Part shown: positions 49,321 to 57,082 of the stretch, piece after piece
Layout: the number at the start of each line of letters is the position of its first letter
How positions within the stretch are numbered: position 1 is the stretch's first letter
The notes under the pieces: generated by a model
Told to the model about the DNA's origin: nothing
Seen by the model: only the letters and a program-made list of their open reading frames with translations
Database searches by the model: none
Source: Thiocapsa rosea
GTDB lineage: Bacteria > Pseudomonadota > Gammaproteobacteria > Chromatiales > Chromatiaceae
Direction: 5' to 3'
DNA: 64,000 bases
Assembly (NCBI RefSeq): GCF_003634315.1
Contig: NZ_RBXL01000001.1
Span: 1,720,501 to 1,784,500, forward strand
Position numbers and translations under genes: made by a program

Positions 49321-49668
49321 ATGCCACTCGTGACCTTTTCAAACCCCGATTACAAAGACAAGACCGTCTATGCCGTGGCGGGAAGCCACACCGAGACCAT
49401 CCTCAAGCTGGCCAAGGAGTACAAGGTGCCTTTGCACCACGACTGCCAGGACGGCGAGTGCGGCAACTGTCTGGTGCGTGTCACCAGCGTCGACCGCAAG
49501 GGCCGCATGAGCGGATTTCTGACCGACAAGGAGCGCGGCGTGCTCGTCGAGCTGGGCAAGCTGACCAAGGACGACATCGATCGGATCGCCGTCGACGACA
49601 TGCCGAGCGAATGGCGTCTGGCTTGCCAGATGATCGTGCGCGACGAAGACATCCTCGTGGAGTACTGA
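49321..49668 (+). CDS. FeSII (Shethna protein II)-like [2Fe-2S] protein
   Basis: 115 residues. The stretch HDCQDGECGNCLVRVTSV, then FLTDKERGVL, then RLACQMIVRDEDILVEY, closely parallels the Azotobacter vinelandii FeSII protein (as recalled: CQDGNCGSCLVKIT, LLTDKERNVL, RLACQTIVTDEDLLVEF). FeSII locks nitrogenase components into an oxygen-stable inactive complex on oxidation. Together with the flavodiiron protein it suggests an oxygen-protection role. It ends five bases before nifQ. Confidence 0.88.
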   Translation: MPLVTFSNPDYKDKTVYAVAGSHTETILKLAKEYKVPLHHDCQDGECGNCLVRVTSVDRKGRMSGFLTDKERGVLVELGKLTKDDIDRIAVDDMPSEWRLACQMIVRDEDILVEY

Positions 49669-49672
49669 GGTC

Positions 49673-50260
49673 ATGTCGGCCCTCGCCCTCGACTCGGAAC
49701 AGGATGCCGCCCGCATCTATGCCCGCCTGATGGTGAGGGCGATCGGGGCCGGCAATGATCAAGCGTTTGCGAGTATGATCGCGACCCGTGCCGCGGGCGG
49801 CGGCGCCATGCCGCCTTGGCTCGGTCTTGAGCCGGCCGCGTTTCATTGCTTGATGCGGCACCATTTTCCCGGAGCGGCTACGCGCGACTTTCTCGATACG
49901 ATCGACTGCGCGACAGCCTCGCCCGAGGTGCGCGGCGACGAGCGCGAGGAGCTGGTCCGGTTGATGCTCATGCACAAGGCCGGCGACTCGCCGTCCGAGG
50001 TCTGGATGGCCCACGTGGTGGCCGCCGGCTGTCTGGCGAGCGACCATCTCTGGCAGGATCTCGGACTCTGGAACCGAGCCGATCTGACTGCGCTGATGCG
50101 CCGGAATTTCCCCTCTTTGGCCGGGCGCAACGTCAACGACATGAAATGGAAACGGTTCCTCTACAAACAGCTCTGCGAGGCGGAAGGGATCTACACCTGC
50201 CGAGCGCCGTCGTGCGAGGTATGCACCGACTATCATGCTTGTTTCGGACCTGAGCACTGA
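49673..50260 (+). CDS. nifQ: NifQ, molybdenum donor for FeMo-cofactor synthesis
   Basis: 195 residues. The C-terminal CRAPSCEVCTDYHACF is the diagnostic CX4CX2CX5C motif of NifQ, which holds a Mo-Fe-S cluster and donates molybdenum during FeMo-co assembly. MVRAIGAGNDQAF, ARNVNDMKWKRFLYKQLCE and the helical middle are typical. It starts immediately after the FeSII-like gene and overlaps draG by 26 bases. Confidence 0.95.
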   Translation: MSALALDSEQDAARIYARLMVRAIGAGNDQAFASMIATRAAGGGAMPPWLGLEPAAFHCLMRHHFPGAATRDFLDTIDCATASPEVRGDEREELVRLMLMHKAGDSPSEVWMAHVVAAGCLASDHLWQDLGLWNRADLTALMRRNFPSLAGRNVNDMKWKRFLYKQLCEAEGIYTCRAPSCEVCTDYHACFGPEH

Positions 50261-51236
50261 GCTGACTTGGAACCCATCCAAGATCAATACCCTCTATGAC
50301 CGAGCGGCCGGAGCCTATCTGGGGCTCGCCGTCGGAGATGCGCTCGGCGCAACCGTCGAGTTCATGACCCCGCGTGAGATTCGCGAGGTCTACGGCGAGC
50401 ACCGCAATCTGATCGGCGGCGGGTGGCTGAGACTGCGCAAGGGGCGCGTGACCGACGACACCGAGATGAGCCTCGCCCTGGGAAACAGCATCCTCGCGGC
50501 CGGTTCTGTCGATGCGCACACGATCGCCGAGGCGTTCAGCGACTGGATGCGTACCAAACCCGTGGACATCGGCCATACGGTTCGCCGCGGGATCAGCCAA
50601 TATCGCCTGAACGGCACCCTCGAGGTTCCCGAGAACGAGCACGACGCCGGCAACGGTGCCTGCATGCGCTGTCTGCCGATCGCGCTCTATACGCTCGGGG
50701 CCGACGATGAGGCGGTCGCCGAGGCCAACCGTATTCAATCTCACGTGACCCATCATAGCCGCTTGGGCGACGCGGGCACCCTGACCGTCATTCGCATGGT
50801 CCAGTTTGCCTTGCTGGGCCGGCCCAAGAGCGATCTGCGCCTGCTCGCGGAAGCGTTGGTCGCGGCCGAGCCGCAATATCGCTTCGATCGGCGCCGCATG
50901 GAGAATCCGGGTGGCTATCTGGTCGAAACACTGCGGGCTGTCTTCCAAGCGCTCTTCGCGACCGACACCTTCGAGACGGCGCTGGTGGATGTCGTCAACC
51001 GCGGCGGCGACGCGGACACGACCGGGGCCATCCTCGGGATGATTGCCGGGGCGCTTTACGGTCCGTCCGCGATTCCGCGACGTTGGCTCGGCGTCCTCGA
51101 GAAGGACACGGCCAATGCCTGTATGAATCAAGCAGCGGCCCTCGTGATGGCGTCGACCCGGAACAACGGCACAGATCTCGTCCGGGGCGAACTGCATCCT
51201 GCTGCGAGTAACGATAAAAACCGAAGCATCTCGTGA
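50235..51236 (+). CDS. draG: Dinitrogenase reductase-activating ADP-ribosylglycohydrolase
   Basis: 333 residues. The dimanganese ADP-ribosylhydrolase motifs are complete: AVGDALGATVEF, RVTDDTEMSLALG, ENEHDAGNGACMR and NRGGDADTTGAILG. DraG removes ADP-ribose from the dinitrogenase reductase (NifH) arginine and switches nitrogenase back on. The partner transferase draT, often adjacent, is not in this window. The ATG at 50235 lies inside nifQ; no good alternative is visible. The C-terminal 30 residues are not conserved. Confidence 0.93.
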   Translation: MLVSDLSTELTWNPSKINTLYDRAAGAYLGLAVGDALGATVEFMTPREIREVYGEHRNLIGGGWLRLRKGRVTDDTEMSLALGNSILAAGSVDAHTIAEAFSDWMRTKPVDIGHTVRRGISQYRLNGTLEVPENEHDAGNGACMRCLPIALYTLGADDEAVAEANRIQSHVTHHSRLGDAGTLTVIRMVQFALLGRPKSDLRLLAEALVAAEPQYRFDRRRMENPGGYLVETLRAVFQALFATDTFETALVDVVNRGGDADTTGAILGMIAGALYGPSAIPRRWLGVLEKDTANACMNQAAALVMASTRNNGTDLVRGELHPAASNDKNRSIS

Positions 51237-51258
51237 GCTTATTCGATGCGTCGGCGGA

Positions 51259-51293
51259 TTGCGGGTGAATTCCTGACTATTATACTCAGGTTC
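51259..51293 (+). promoter_or_regulatory. Promoter with an IscR type-1-like operator
   Basis: CCTGACTATTATACTCAGG (51272-51290), extended to 51269-51293, fits the IscR type-1 consensus (ATASYYGACTRWWWYAGTCRRSTAT) except at four positions. It covers a plausible -10 (TATACT, 51281-51286) 16 bp after TTGCGG, so binding would block transcription of the gene at 51335. Confidence 0.6.
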
Positions 51294-51334
51294 ACTTTCC
51301 GGACTTACCCCGCACACCCGAGCAGGTACCGCAC

Positions 51335-51862
51335 ATGATGCCGTTTGAACTTCACGACATGCAGACCGCACCGCACTCCTCGCGCGCCATCATGGCGGAT
51401 ATGCAAAGCCACGGCGGGGAGCTGCCCAACCTTCTGCGTACGCTCGCAGAGTCTCCGGTCGCGCTCGACGCCTATCGTCAGCTCGCGACGCTTCTGAGCC
51501 GCTCGAGCCTGACGTCGATCGAGCAACAGGTCGTCTACGTGACTGCGGCACACACCAACCAGTGCCACTATTGCACCGCTCCGAATCCGATGCTGGGGGA
51601 AGACGACCAAGCCGTCGAAGTAACCACGGCGATCCGTCACGGCCAGCGACTCGTCGACGTGCGTCTGCAGGCGCTGCGCCGATTTACCGCCACCATGACC
51701 GAGCACCGCGGATGGGTACCGGAAGCGGACGTCGAGTCCTTCCTGAGAGCAGGTTTCACCCGGGAGAACCTCCTCGAGGTCATCACCGGAATCGCGTTGG
51801 TCACCTTGAGCAGCTACGCGAATCACGTCACCGCAACGCCGCTCGATCACTTCGCGCCCTGA
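51335..51862 (+). CDS. AhpD/carboxymuconolactone decarboxylase-family protein
   Basis: 175 residues. The CMD-fold core carries a CxxC, TAAHTNQCHYCTAPN, with SSLTSIEQQVVYVTAA before it and NLLEVITGIALVTLSSYANHV after it. This places it with AhpD-like peroxidase-associated proteins that use the redox-active CHYC pair. The upstream IscR-like operator suggests induction under iron-sulfur or oxidative stress. It follows draG on the same strand but has its own promoter, and may protect the oxygen-sensitive nitrogenase system. About 250 bp after it hold nothing recognisable before the next repeat. Confidence 0.87.
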   Translation: MMPFELHDMQTAPHSSRAIMADMQSHGGELPNLLRTLAESPVALDAYRQLATLLSRSSLTSIEQQVVYVTAAHTNQCHYCTAPNPMLGEDDQAVEVTTAIRHGQRLVDVRLQALRRFTATMTEHRGWVPEADVESFLRAGFTRENLLEVITGIALVTLSSYANHVTATPLDHFAP

Positions 51863-52109
51863 CCTGCCCCTCTCTCGAGAAGCGGCGGAATCGATCCGCC
51901 GCTGTCGCCGGTGTCCCTTTCCGGGCCGTTCCGGGGAGCCACGGCAGACGCCGGCCCTTCGCCCCCATGGTTGATGGCTCACCCCTCGCGGTCTCAAATC
52001 CTCCGCCTCAGCGCCCGCTACTGCTGTTTCGCCCGATCCACGACAAAAGGCCATAGCCGATTGCGTCCTTCGTGGCTTTGCGGTTCAAATATTCCGATAT
52101 CCCCAACTC

Positions 52110-52299
52110 AGCCGCGTCCAGAGCGAAATGCGTCATTTTCATGTTGTGTTTAGCGTCGGAGACGTCCTTGATCTTGGCGAGACGCGGTTTAAATTTCATC
52201 TTTTTAATACCTTAAACCGCGCAGGCTCCGACAGTCGTCGGAGCCTGCGCGGCCAAGCCATTCCAACACATGACGCATACCGCACCGGACGCGGTTTAG
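52110..52299 (-). repeat. AAACCGCG repeat family, full copy (B-A orientation)
   Basis: Begins CAGCCGCGTCCAGAGCGAAA (a variant left end), then an AT spacer near 52195-52212, the hairpin GCAGGCTCCGAC-AGTC-GTCGGAGCCTGC, and ends GGACGCGGTTTAG. Here it lies just before the ABC transporter start rather than only at a 3' end. Confidence 0.92.
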
Positions 52300-52318
52300 C
52301 CGAGTGCCCCCTCTCGTG

Positions 52319-53248
52319 ATGAACGACGCTGTCACGGAGGACGAACCCGTGTTGCTCGCCAGCGGTCTGGTCAAGAGCTTCGCCGGAGCGCGCGTGGTCG
52401 ACGGCGTCGACCTGCGTTGTCGTGCCGGTCAGGTCCTCGGCCTGCTCGGCGCCAACGGGGCAGGCAAGACCACCGCGCTGCGCATGTGCTACGGCTTCCT
52501 GCAGCCGGACGCCGGGACCGTACGCATCGCCGGGATCGACCGCGCCCTCGATCCGGAAGCAGCGGCGCGCCTGGTCGGCGTCTGTACGCAGGACGATACC
52601 TTCGACAGCGATTTCACCGTGCGCGGCAACCTGGAGCGGGTGAGCCGCTATTTCCGTCCCCGGCTGCCGGATGTGCAGGCACGGGTCTCGGCGCTGCTGA
52701 CGCGCTTCGGTCTGGAGCGTTTCGCGCAGGCGAAGCCCGATACACTCTCGGGTGGCTATCGCCGTCGACTGATGATCGCCCGTGCCTTGGTCCATGCGCC
52801 CAAGGTCCTCTTTCTGGACGAGCCGACGACGGGGCTCGACCCGCAGGCGCGGTTCGGCGTCTGGGAGCTGATCGATACCCTAAGGCGGGAGGGTTTGGCG
52901 ATCGTCCTGACGACCCATTACATGGACGAGGCCGAGCGTCTGTCGGACAACCTCTTGGTCCTGCGCGGCGGACGTGTCGTCGCCGAGGGCCTGCCCCGCA
53001 AGGTCCTCGGTGATCTGGTGGGCGAGCACATGCTGGTGCTGGATGCGCATGACCCGGCCGTCCCCGCGGTGTGCGATTGGGCGCGCCAAGCCGGTCTGCC
53101 CGAGCCCGCACGGGTTCTCTCGGCGCTGCATCTGGCACTCGACGGCCCGGGTCTGGCACAGTTCAGTGCCCGGTTCGGCGAGATCCGATTCGAGGTCCGA
53201 AGCCCATCGCTCGACGACCTCTTCATGAAGCTTTCGGAGCAGGCATGA
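52319..53248 (+). CDS. ABC-2 type transporter ATPase (NodI/DRA-like)
   Basis: 309 residues from the ATG at 52319 (GTG at 52304 is an alternative). Walker A is LLGANGAGKTTALR, the signature is LSGGYRRRLMIARAL, Walker B is VLFLDEPTTGLD, and the switch His is in LTTHYMDEAERL. The roughly 75-residue C-terminal extension resembles NodI-type exporters. It pairs with the permease downstream (ATGA overlap). It probably exports a polysaccharide or lipid-like molecule; the substrate is unknown. Confidence 0.92.
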   Translation: MNDAVTEDEPVLLASGLVKSFAGARVVDGVDLRCRAGQVLGLLGANGAGKTTALRMCYGFLQPDAGTVRIAGIDRALDPEAAARLVGVCTQDDTFDSDFTVRGNLERVSRYFRPRLPDVQARVSALLTRFGLERFAQAKPDTLSGGYRRRLMIARALVHAPKVLFLDEPTTGLDPQARFGVWELIDTLRREGLAIVLTTHYMDEAERLSDNLLVLRGGRVVAEGLPRKVLGDLVGEHMLVLDAHDPAVPAVCDWARQAGLPEPARVLSALHLALDGPGLAQFSARFGEIRFEVRSPSLDDLFMKLSEQA

Positions 53249-54078
53249 GCCGCCGCGACCTGACCCTCTCCCGTTATCTCGCGGTCTTCCAGTGGCAGAG
53301 CCGGGCGGTCCTGGGTCGGCATCTCAGCGTCTATCTGCGCAACTGGCACACCGCCGCCCTGCCGCCCTTGCTCGAGCCGATCATCCTGCTCCTGGCGTTC
53401 GGTTTCGGGCTGGGTGCCTTCATTCCGAACTTCGCCTGGCGCGGACAGTCGATCTCCTATCTCGCCTATCTGGCACCCGGCATGCTCGCCTACACGGCCT
53501 TCATGACCGCCTTCTTCCAAGCGCTCTTTGCGGCCTACATCCGTATGCACTACCAGAAGACCTGGGAGGGCCAGTTGATCACCCAGATCCGGTTGGAGCA
53601 TGTCGTGTGGGGCGAGCTCCTCTGGGCCGCGACCCTGGGGACCGCCTATGCCCTCATCGTGACGCTGGTGTTGGCGGGCTTCACCCTGGTCGGATGGCTG
53701 GATCTCAACTGGACCGGCGCGCTGCTCGCCCTACCGTTGCTGTTTCTCGCCTCGCTGGCGTTCGCGACCCTGGGTCTGCTCTTCACGGCGATCGTGCCCA
53801 GCATCGACCATATGAATATCCCCTTCTTCCTGGTGATCATGCCGCTCGGATTCGCCAGCAGCACCTACTTCCCGATGGAGGGCGACTCGCCCTGGACGCT
53901 CGCCTGGTTGACCCTGAATCCGCTGCATCACCTCGCCGAGGGCACGCGGCTGATTCTGGTCAACGGCGAGATCAGCATGCATCTCGCCGCAGCCTTCGGG
54001 CTCTTTCTGTTGATGATCCTGATCTTGGTGCCGATCGACTATCGATTGCTGCGGCGGAGGGTGTTGGGCGAGGGCTAA
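53245..54078 (+). CDS. ABC-2 type transporter permease (NodJ-like)
   Basis: 277 residues with six hydrophobic segments (PIILLLAFGFGLGAF, AYLAPGMLAYTAFMTAFF, TAYALIVTLVLAGFTLVG, LALPLLFLASLAFATLGLLF, IPFFLVIMPLGFASSTYFP, AAFGLFLLMILILVPI). LAPGMLAY and ITQIRLEHVVWGE are typical of the NodJ group. Translationally coupled to the ATPase. The stop codon is the start of an AAACCGCG repeat. Confidence 0.92.
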   Translation: MSRRDLTLSRYLAVFQWQSRAVLGRHLSVYLRNWHTAALPPLLEPIILLLAFGFGLGAFIPNFAWRGQSISYLAYLAPGMLAYTAFMTAFFQALFAAYIRMHYQKTWEGQLITQIRLEHVVWGELLWAATLGTAYALIVTLVLAGFTLVGWLDLNWTGALLALPLLFLASLAFATLGLLFTAIVPSIDHMNIPFFLVIMPLGFASSTYFPMEGDSPWTLAWLTLNPLHHLAEGTRLILVNGEISMHLAAAFGLFLLMILILVPIDYRLLRRRVLGEG

Positions 54079-54353
54079 ACCGCGCACCGGTGCGGTATGC
54101 GATGTTTTTGGATGGGATCGGTCCTGGCAGATTTGACGACCGCGGGAGGCTGCGCGGTTTAAACCACGCCCGGCGCGGTATGCGTCATTTGCTGGAATGG
54201 ATTATCCACGCCAGCTCCGGCGACCGTTGGAGCTGGCGCGGTTTAAGATACTAAAAAATATATCATTTTAAACCGCGTCCCCGCTGCGGGCTGTGAACAC
54301 ATCAGACGTCGAGCTCACTAGAACGTCAGCATCTCGCTCTGGACGCGGTTTAA
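54075..54353 (+). repeat. AAACCGCG repeat family, tandem: half A followed by a full A-B copy
   Basis: 54075-54164 is a half A with a diverged middle resembling the copy at 40146 (GGATGGGATCGGTCCTGGCA). It joins directly, sharing TTTAAACC, to a full copy at 54160-54353 with the AT spacer CTAAAAAATATATCATTTTA. The left TAA is the permease stop. The remaining gap up to the pilin start (54354-54482) shows no other feature. Confidence 0.92.
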
Positions 54354-54482
54354 TCGCGATCGGTCGTGGATGATGGAAGACGAAGTCGCTATACTCGTTT
54401 CGTGTTCGCGCCGTCGTCCTCGGCATCGAGACAGACCGCCGGGCGGGGCCTTGAATCCGCGACCATCCAAGCAGGAGCCGAC

Positions 54483-54959
54483 ATGCAGGTCATCGGGAAG
54501 CAGCGCGGTTTCACGCTGATCGAGGTCATGATCGTCGTTGCCATCCTGGGCATCCTCGCAGCTCTGGCCGTGCCTCAGTATCAGACCTTCACCACGCGGG
54601 CGAAGATCAGCGAGGGGCTGGTGCTGCTCGGTCCGGTCAAGCTGGCTGTGGTCGAATACTATGCCTCGCATGGGCGTCTGCCGGACGTGCCAGGCAATAA
54701 CACGCTCGCCCTGCTCAGCGAGCTGGGTTTGAACGTCAGTGCGGTCTCGGGAGCGGCATCCGGCAGCTTTGCGAAGAGGATCTGGTGGAACAATACGGAG
54801 AAGGAGATCCGCATCAAGTACGGATTCGCGCCCGTCGATGACAAGCTTCTCTATCTGAAGGCGGGATTCAATGCATCCGGTCAAGCGTTTTGGACCTGCT
54901 ACGCGCCCGGAAAGGACGGCATACCCGTCAGATATCTGCCCTCGACCTGCCGAGCTTGA
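54483..54959 (+). CDS. Type IV pilin
   Basis: 158 residues. A short leader ending in Gly precedes FTLIEVMIVVAILGILAALAVPQYQ, the prepilin-peptidase site and hydrophobic N-terminal helix, with the Glu at +5. The C-terminal Cys pair (FWTCYAPGKDG ... LPSTCRA) forms the expected disulfide loop. It is a major or minor pilin subunit; no assembly genes are nearby. The last 32 bases overlap the 3' end of the N-formylglutamate amidohydrolase gene on the other strand. Confidence 0.92.
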   Translation: MQVIGKQRGFTLIEVMIVVAILGILAALAVPQYQTFTTRAKISEGLVLLGPVKLAVVEYYASHGRLPDVPGNNTLALLSELGLNVSAVSGAASGSFAKRIWWNNTEKEIRIKYGFAPVDDKLLYLKAGFNASGQAFWTCYAPGKDGIPVRYLPSTCRA

Positions 54960-55740
54960 GCGCATCGGCCTCGATCTCGCGATAAGCGGCGGCCAGGCGC
55001 TCCGCCCAAGCGTCGAACTGCGCCGTCGTGCGAAGCCCGTCGTTGCGGATCTCGATCATGATGGCGTGCAACCCGCGCCCTTCACCGTGGACGGGGACCG
55101 TGTAGTCGACGGCCTCCTCGATCGGGTAGGGCTGGTTGTCCCCGACAATACCGTCCACGTGGCCGACGAGCGCCTTCGACAAGAGTGCCGCGAAGCGGCG
55201 GTCGCGCCAGTGCGAGACACCGACCGGCCAGGGCCGTTGCTCGCCGTTCAGGACCGGCGTAAAACTATGGATACTGAGCAAGAGGCTCGGGCGATTCGAT
55301 CGGGTGTCGAGGAGCCGATCGATGGCCTCGTGGTAAGGCTGGAAGAGGGTCTCGACACGGACTGCGCGCGCCTCCGCGCTCAGTCCGAGGTTGCCGGGGA
55401 CGGGCACGCCCGCACTCTCTTCCGCGATCGATCCCGTGTTGGCGAGCGGGCGGTTGCAGTCGATCACGAGGCGCGAATAGCCGCTCGACACCAAGGGCGC
55501 ATCGAGATGCCCCGAGAGCCGGCGCGCCACCTCGGCCGCACCCGGATCCCAGCCGATATGATCCGCCAACTGCTCGGGCGCGAGACCGAGTGTGCCCAAT
55601 CGCAGGGGGATCCTATTCGAGGCATGATCGCAGACCAGGACGGCACTGCCGGCACCTGCTGCATTGACGATCTCAAAGGCCGGTGGCTCGTCCGGGTCCA
55701 ACAACCCCGGCACCCCGTGGCTTCGAGGCGCTGCGCTCAT
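54928..55740 (-). CDS. N-formylglutamate amidohydrolase family protein
   Basis: 270 residues from the ATG at 55740, which overlaps the transglutaminase stop as ATGA. VLVCDHASNRIP, HIGWDPGAAEVAR, SRLVIDCNRP and LLLSIHSFTPVLNG are typical of the FGase family (HutG-like zinc amidohydrolases). This subgroup is often found beside transglutaminases in proteobacteria rather than in histidine catabolism. The 3' end overlaps the pilin gene tail to tail. Confidence 0.9.
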   Translation of the reverse strand: MSAAPRSHGVPGLLDPDEPPAFEIVNAAGAGSAVLVCDHASNRIPLRLGTLGLAPEQLADHIGWDPGAAEVARRLSGHLDAPLVSSGYSRLVIDCNRPLANTGSIAEESAGVPVPGNLGLSAEARAVRVETLFQPYHEAIDRLLDTRSNRPSLLLSIHSFTPVLNGEQRPWPVGVSHWRDRRFAALLSKALVGHVDGIVGDNQPYPIEEAVDYTVPVHGEGRGLHAIMIEIRNDGLRTTAQFDAWAERLAAAYREIEADALKLGRSRADI

Positions 55741-56540
55741 ACCTCGTCGGTCCAAACCTTGAAGCTCTTCAACACATTCGGACCGAAGGCATTGCTGATG
55801 GCCACATCCGCTGCATCCCTGCCCTGCGCGATCAGGATCCGTCCGATGCGCGGGATCTTGTTGCGCGGATCGAAGGTGTGCCAGCGCCCGCCCAGATAGA
55901 CCTCCATCCAGGCCGAGAAGTCCATCGGGTCCGGCGAGGCGGGGACCCCGATATCGCCGAGATAGCCCGTGCAGTAGCGCGCCGGGATGTTCATGCAGCG
56001 ACAGAGGGCGATCGCCAGATGGGTGTAGTCGCGACAGACACCTTTGCGCTCGTTGTAGGCCTCGAGCGCGGTCTTGGTCGCGCGCGCATGCTGGTATCCG
56101 AATTCGATATGGCCATGGACGAAGTCGCAGATCGCCTGGACCCGCGCCCAACCGGGCGGTGTCTGGGAGAAGCGCTTCCACGCAATCTCGGAGAGGCAAT
56201 CGGTCTCGCAATAGCGGCTACCCAGCAGATAGACCAGGGTCTCGCCGGGTAGGTCCTCCACCGCATGCTGCATCGCGTCCGCATGAATCGGGTCCGGAAG
56301 GCCGTTGTCCATGACGAGTGCATCGGCAAAGATCCGGATCTCGCCCGCGGGTGCCACGATGCGGGTGCACCAGTTGCCGAAGCCGTCGCGATAGGCGGTC
56401 ATGGGGACCGACGGGCGGGTGACGACGGGGTCGGCCCGGAGCATGTCGGAGACCCTGCTGAAGTGGACGTTCAGCGTCAGGATCATGGGTGTCGGCTGAG
56501 GACACTCGAAGATCATCTCGTATCCGATTCGGATCTGCAT
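55737..56540 (-). CDS. Transglutaminase-like cysteine peptidase family protein
   Basis: 267 residues from the ATG at 56540 (MQIRIGYEMIFECPQPTPM). The catalytic Cys lies in RKGVCRDYTHLAIALCR. The region usually containing the catalytic His reads MDFSAWMEVYLGGRWHTFDP, with Ser where many relatives have His (HAW). The C-terminal NKIPRIGRILIAQGRDAADVAI is characteristic of this bacterial subfamily. It is coupled by ATGA to the amidohydrolase gene, hinting that both act on peptide or gamma-glutamyl substrates. Confidence 0.88.
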   Translation of the reverse strand: MQIRIGYEMIFECPQPTPMILTLNVHFSRVSDMLRADPVVTRPSVPMTAYRDGFGNWCTRIVAPAGEIRIFADALVMDNGLPDPIHADAMQHAVEDLPGETLVYLLGSRYCETDCLSEIAWKRFSQTPPGWARVQAICDFVHGHIEFGYQHARATKTALEAYNERKGVCRDYTHLAIALCRCMNIPARYCTGYLGDIGVPASPDPMDFSAWMEVYLGGRWHTFDPRNKIPRIGRILIAQGRDAADVAISNAFGPNVLKSFKVWTDEV

Positions 56541-56842
56541 CTTTAAAACTCCGCGGGTTTCGTCCCGGTTGACTGACGCACTGAGTTGATGTGGGCGCGC
56601 TGAAGCCAGCCAAAAATCGAGCATAACACCTAACCGATATCCGAAGCGGCTGCGAATCGGGCGACGCCGTGCGGCGGCAGGAGCTGATTTTTGTTAACCC
56701 GGTCACATTCCGACGCTTCGTGACGCCGACAAGGTCCAGGTTTATTCGCGTGCCCCGGTTCCGCGCAGCGAAAACACGGTAACTCGGCGCGGACAGCGGG
56801 TCGACGCTCCGAGATCTCAAGTCGGCCTAAATTTTGCCAATC

Positions 56843-56927
56843 TAAACCGCGTCCAGAGCGAGATGCTCACTTTCGCGTGAGTTCGACGTTTGGCGCATCC
56901 ACGGCCCTTAGCGGGGACGCGGTTTAG
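56843..56927 (-). repeat. AAACCGCG repeat family, half B only (reversed)
   Basis: TAAACCGCGTCCAGAGCGAG at the left, GGGGACGCGGTTTAG at the right; no half A or spacer. It sits alone in the 542-bp gap between the transglutaminase and the pilin-LRR gene. The rest of that gap shows nothing I can identify. Confidence 0.9.
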
Positions 56928-57082
56928 GTCGATTGAAGACGGCGCAAAACCGGAAGATAGGCGTCTCCCGGTCTCGACTTGAGTGGATGCACAAGGGCCG
57001 GTCGCCGTCCGGAGCCCGTCTACGTCTACGGCCATCAAACACGCCGGAATCCGCGTAGCATTCGAACAGGAGCAGTTCACAG

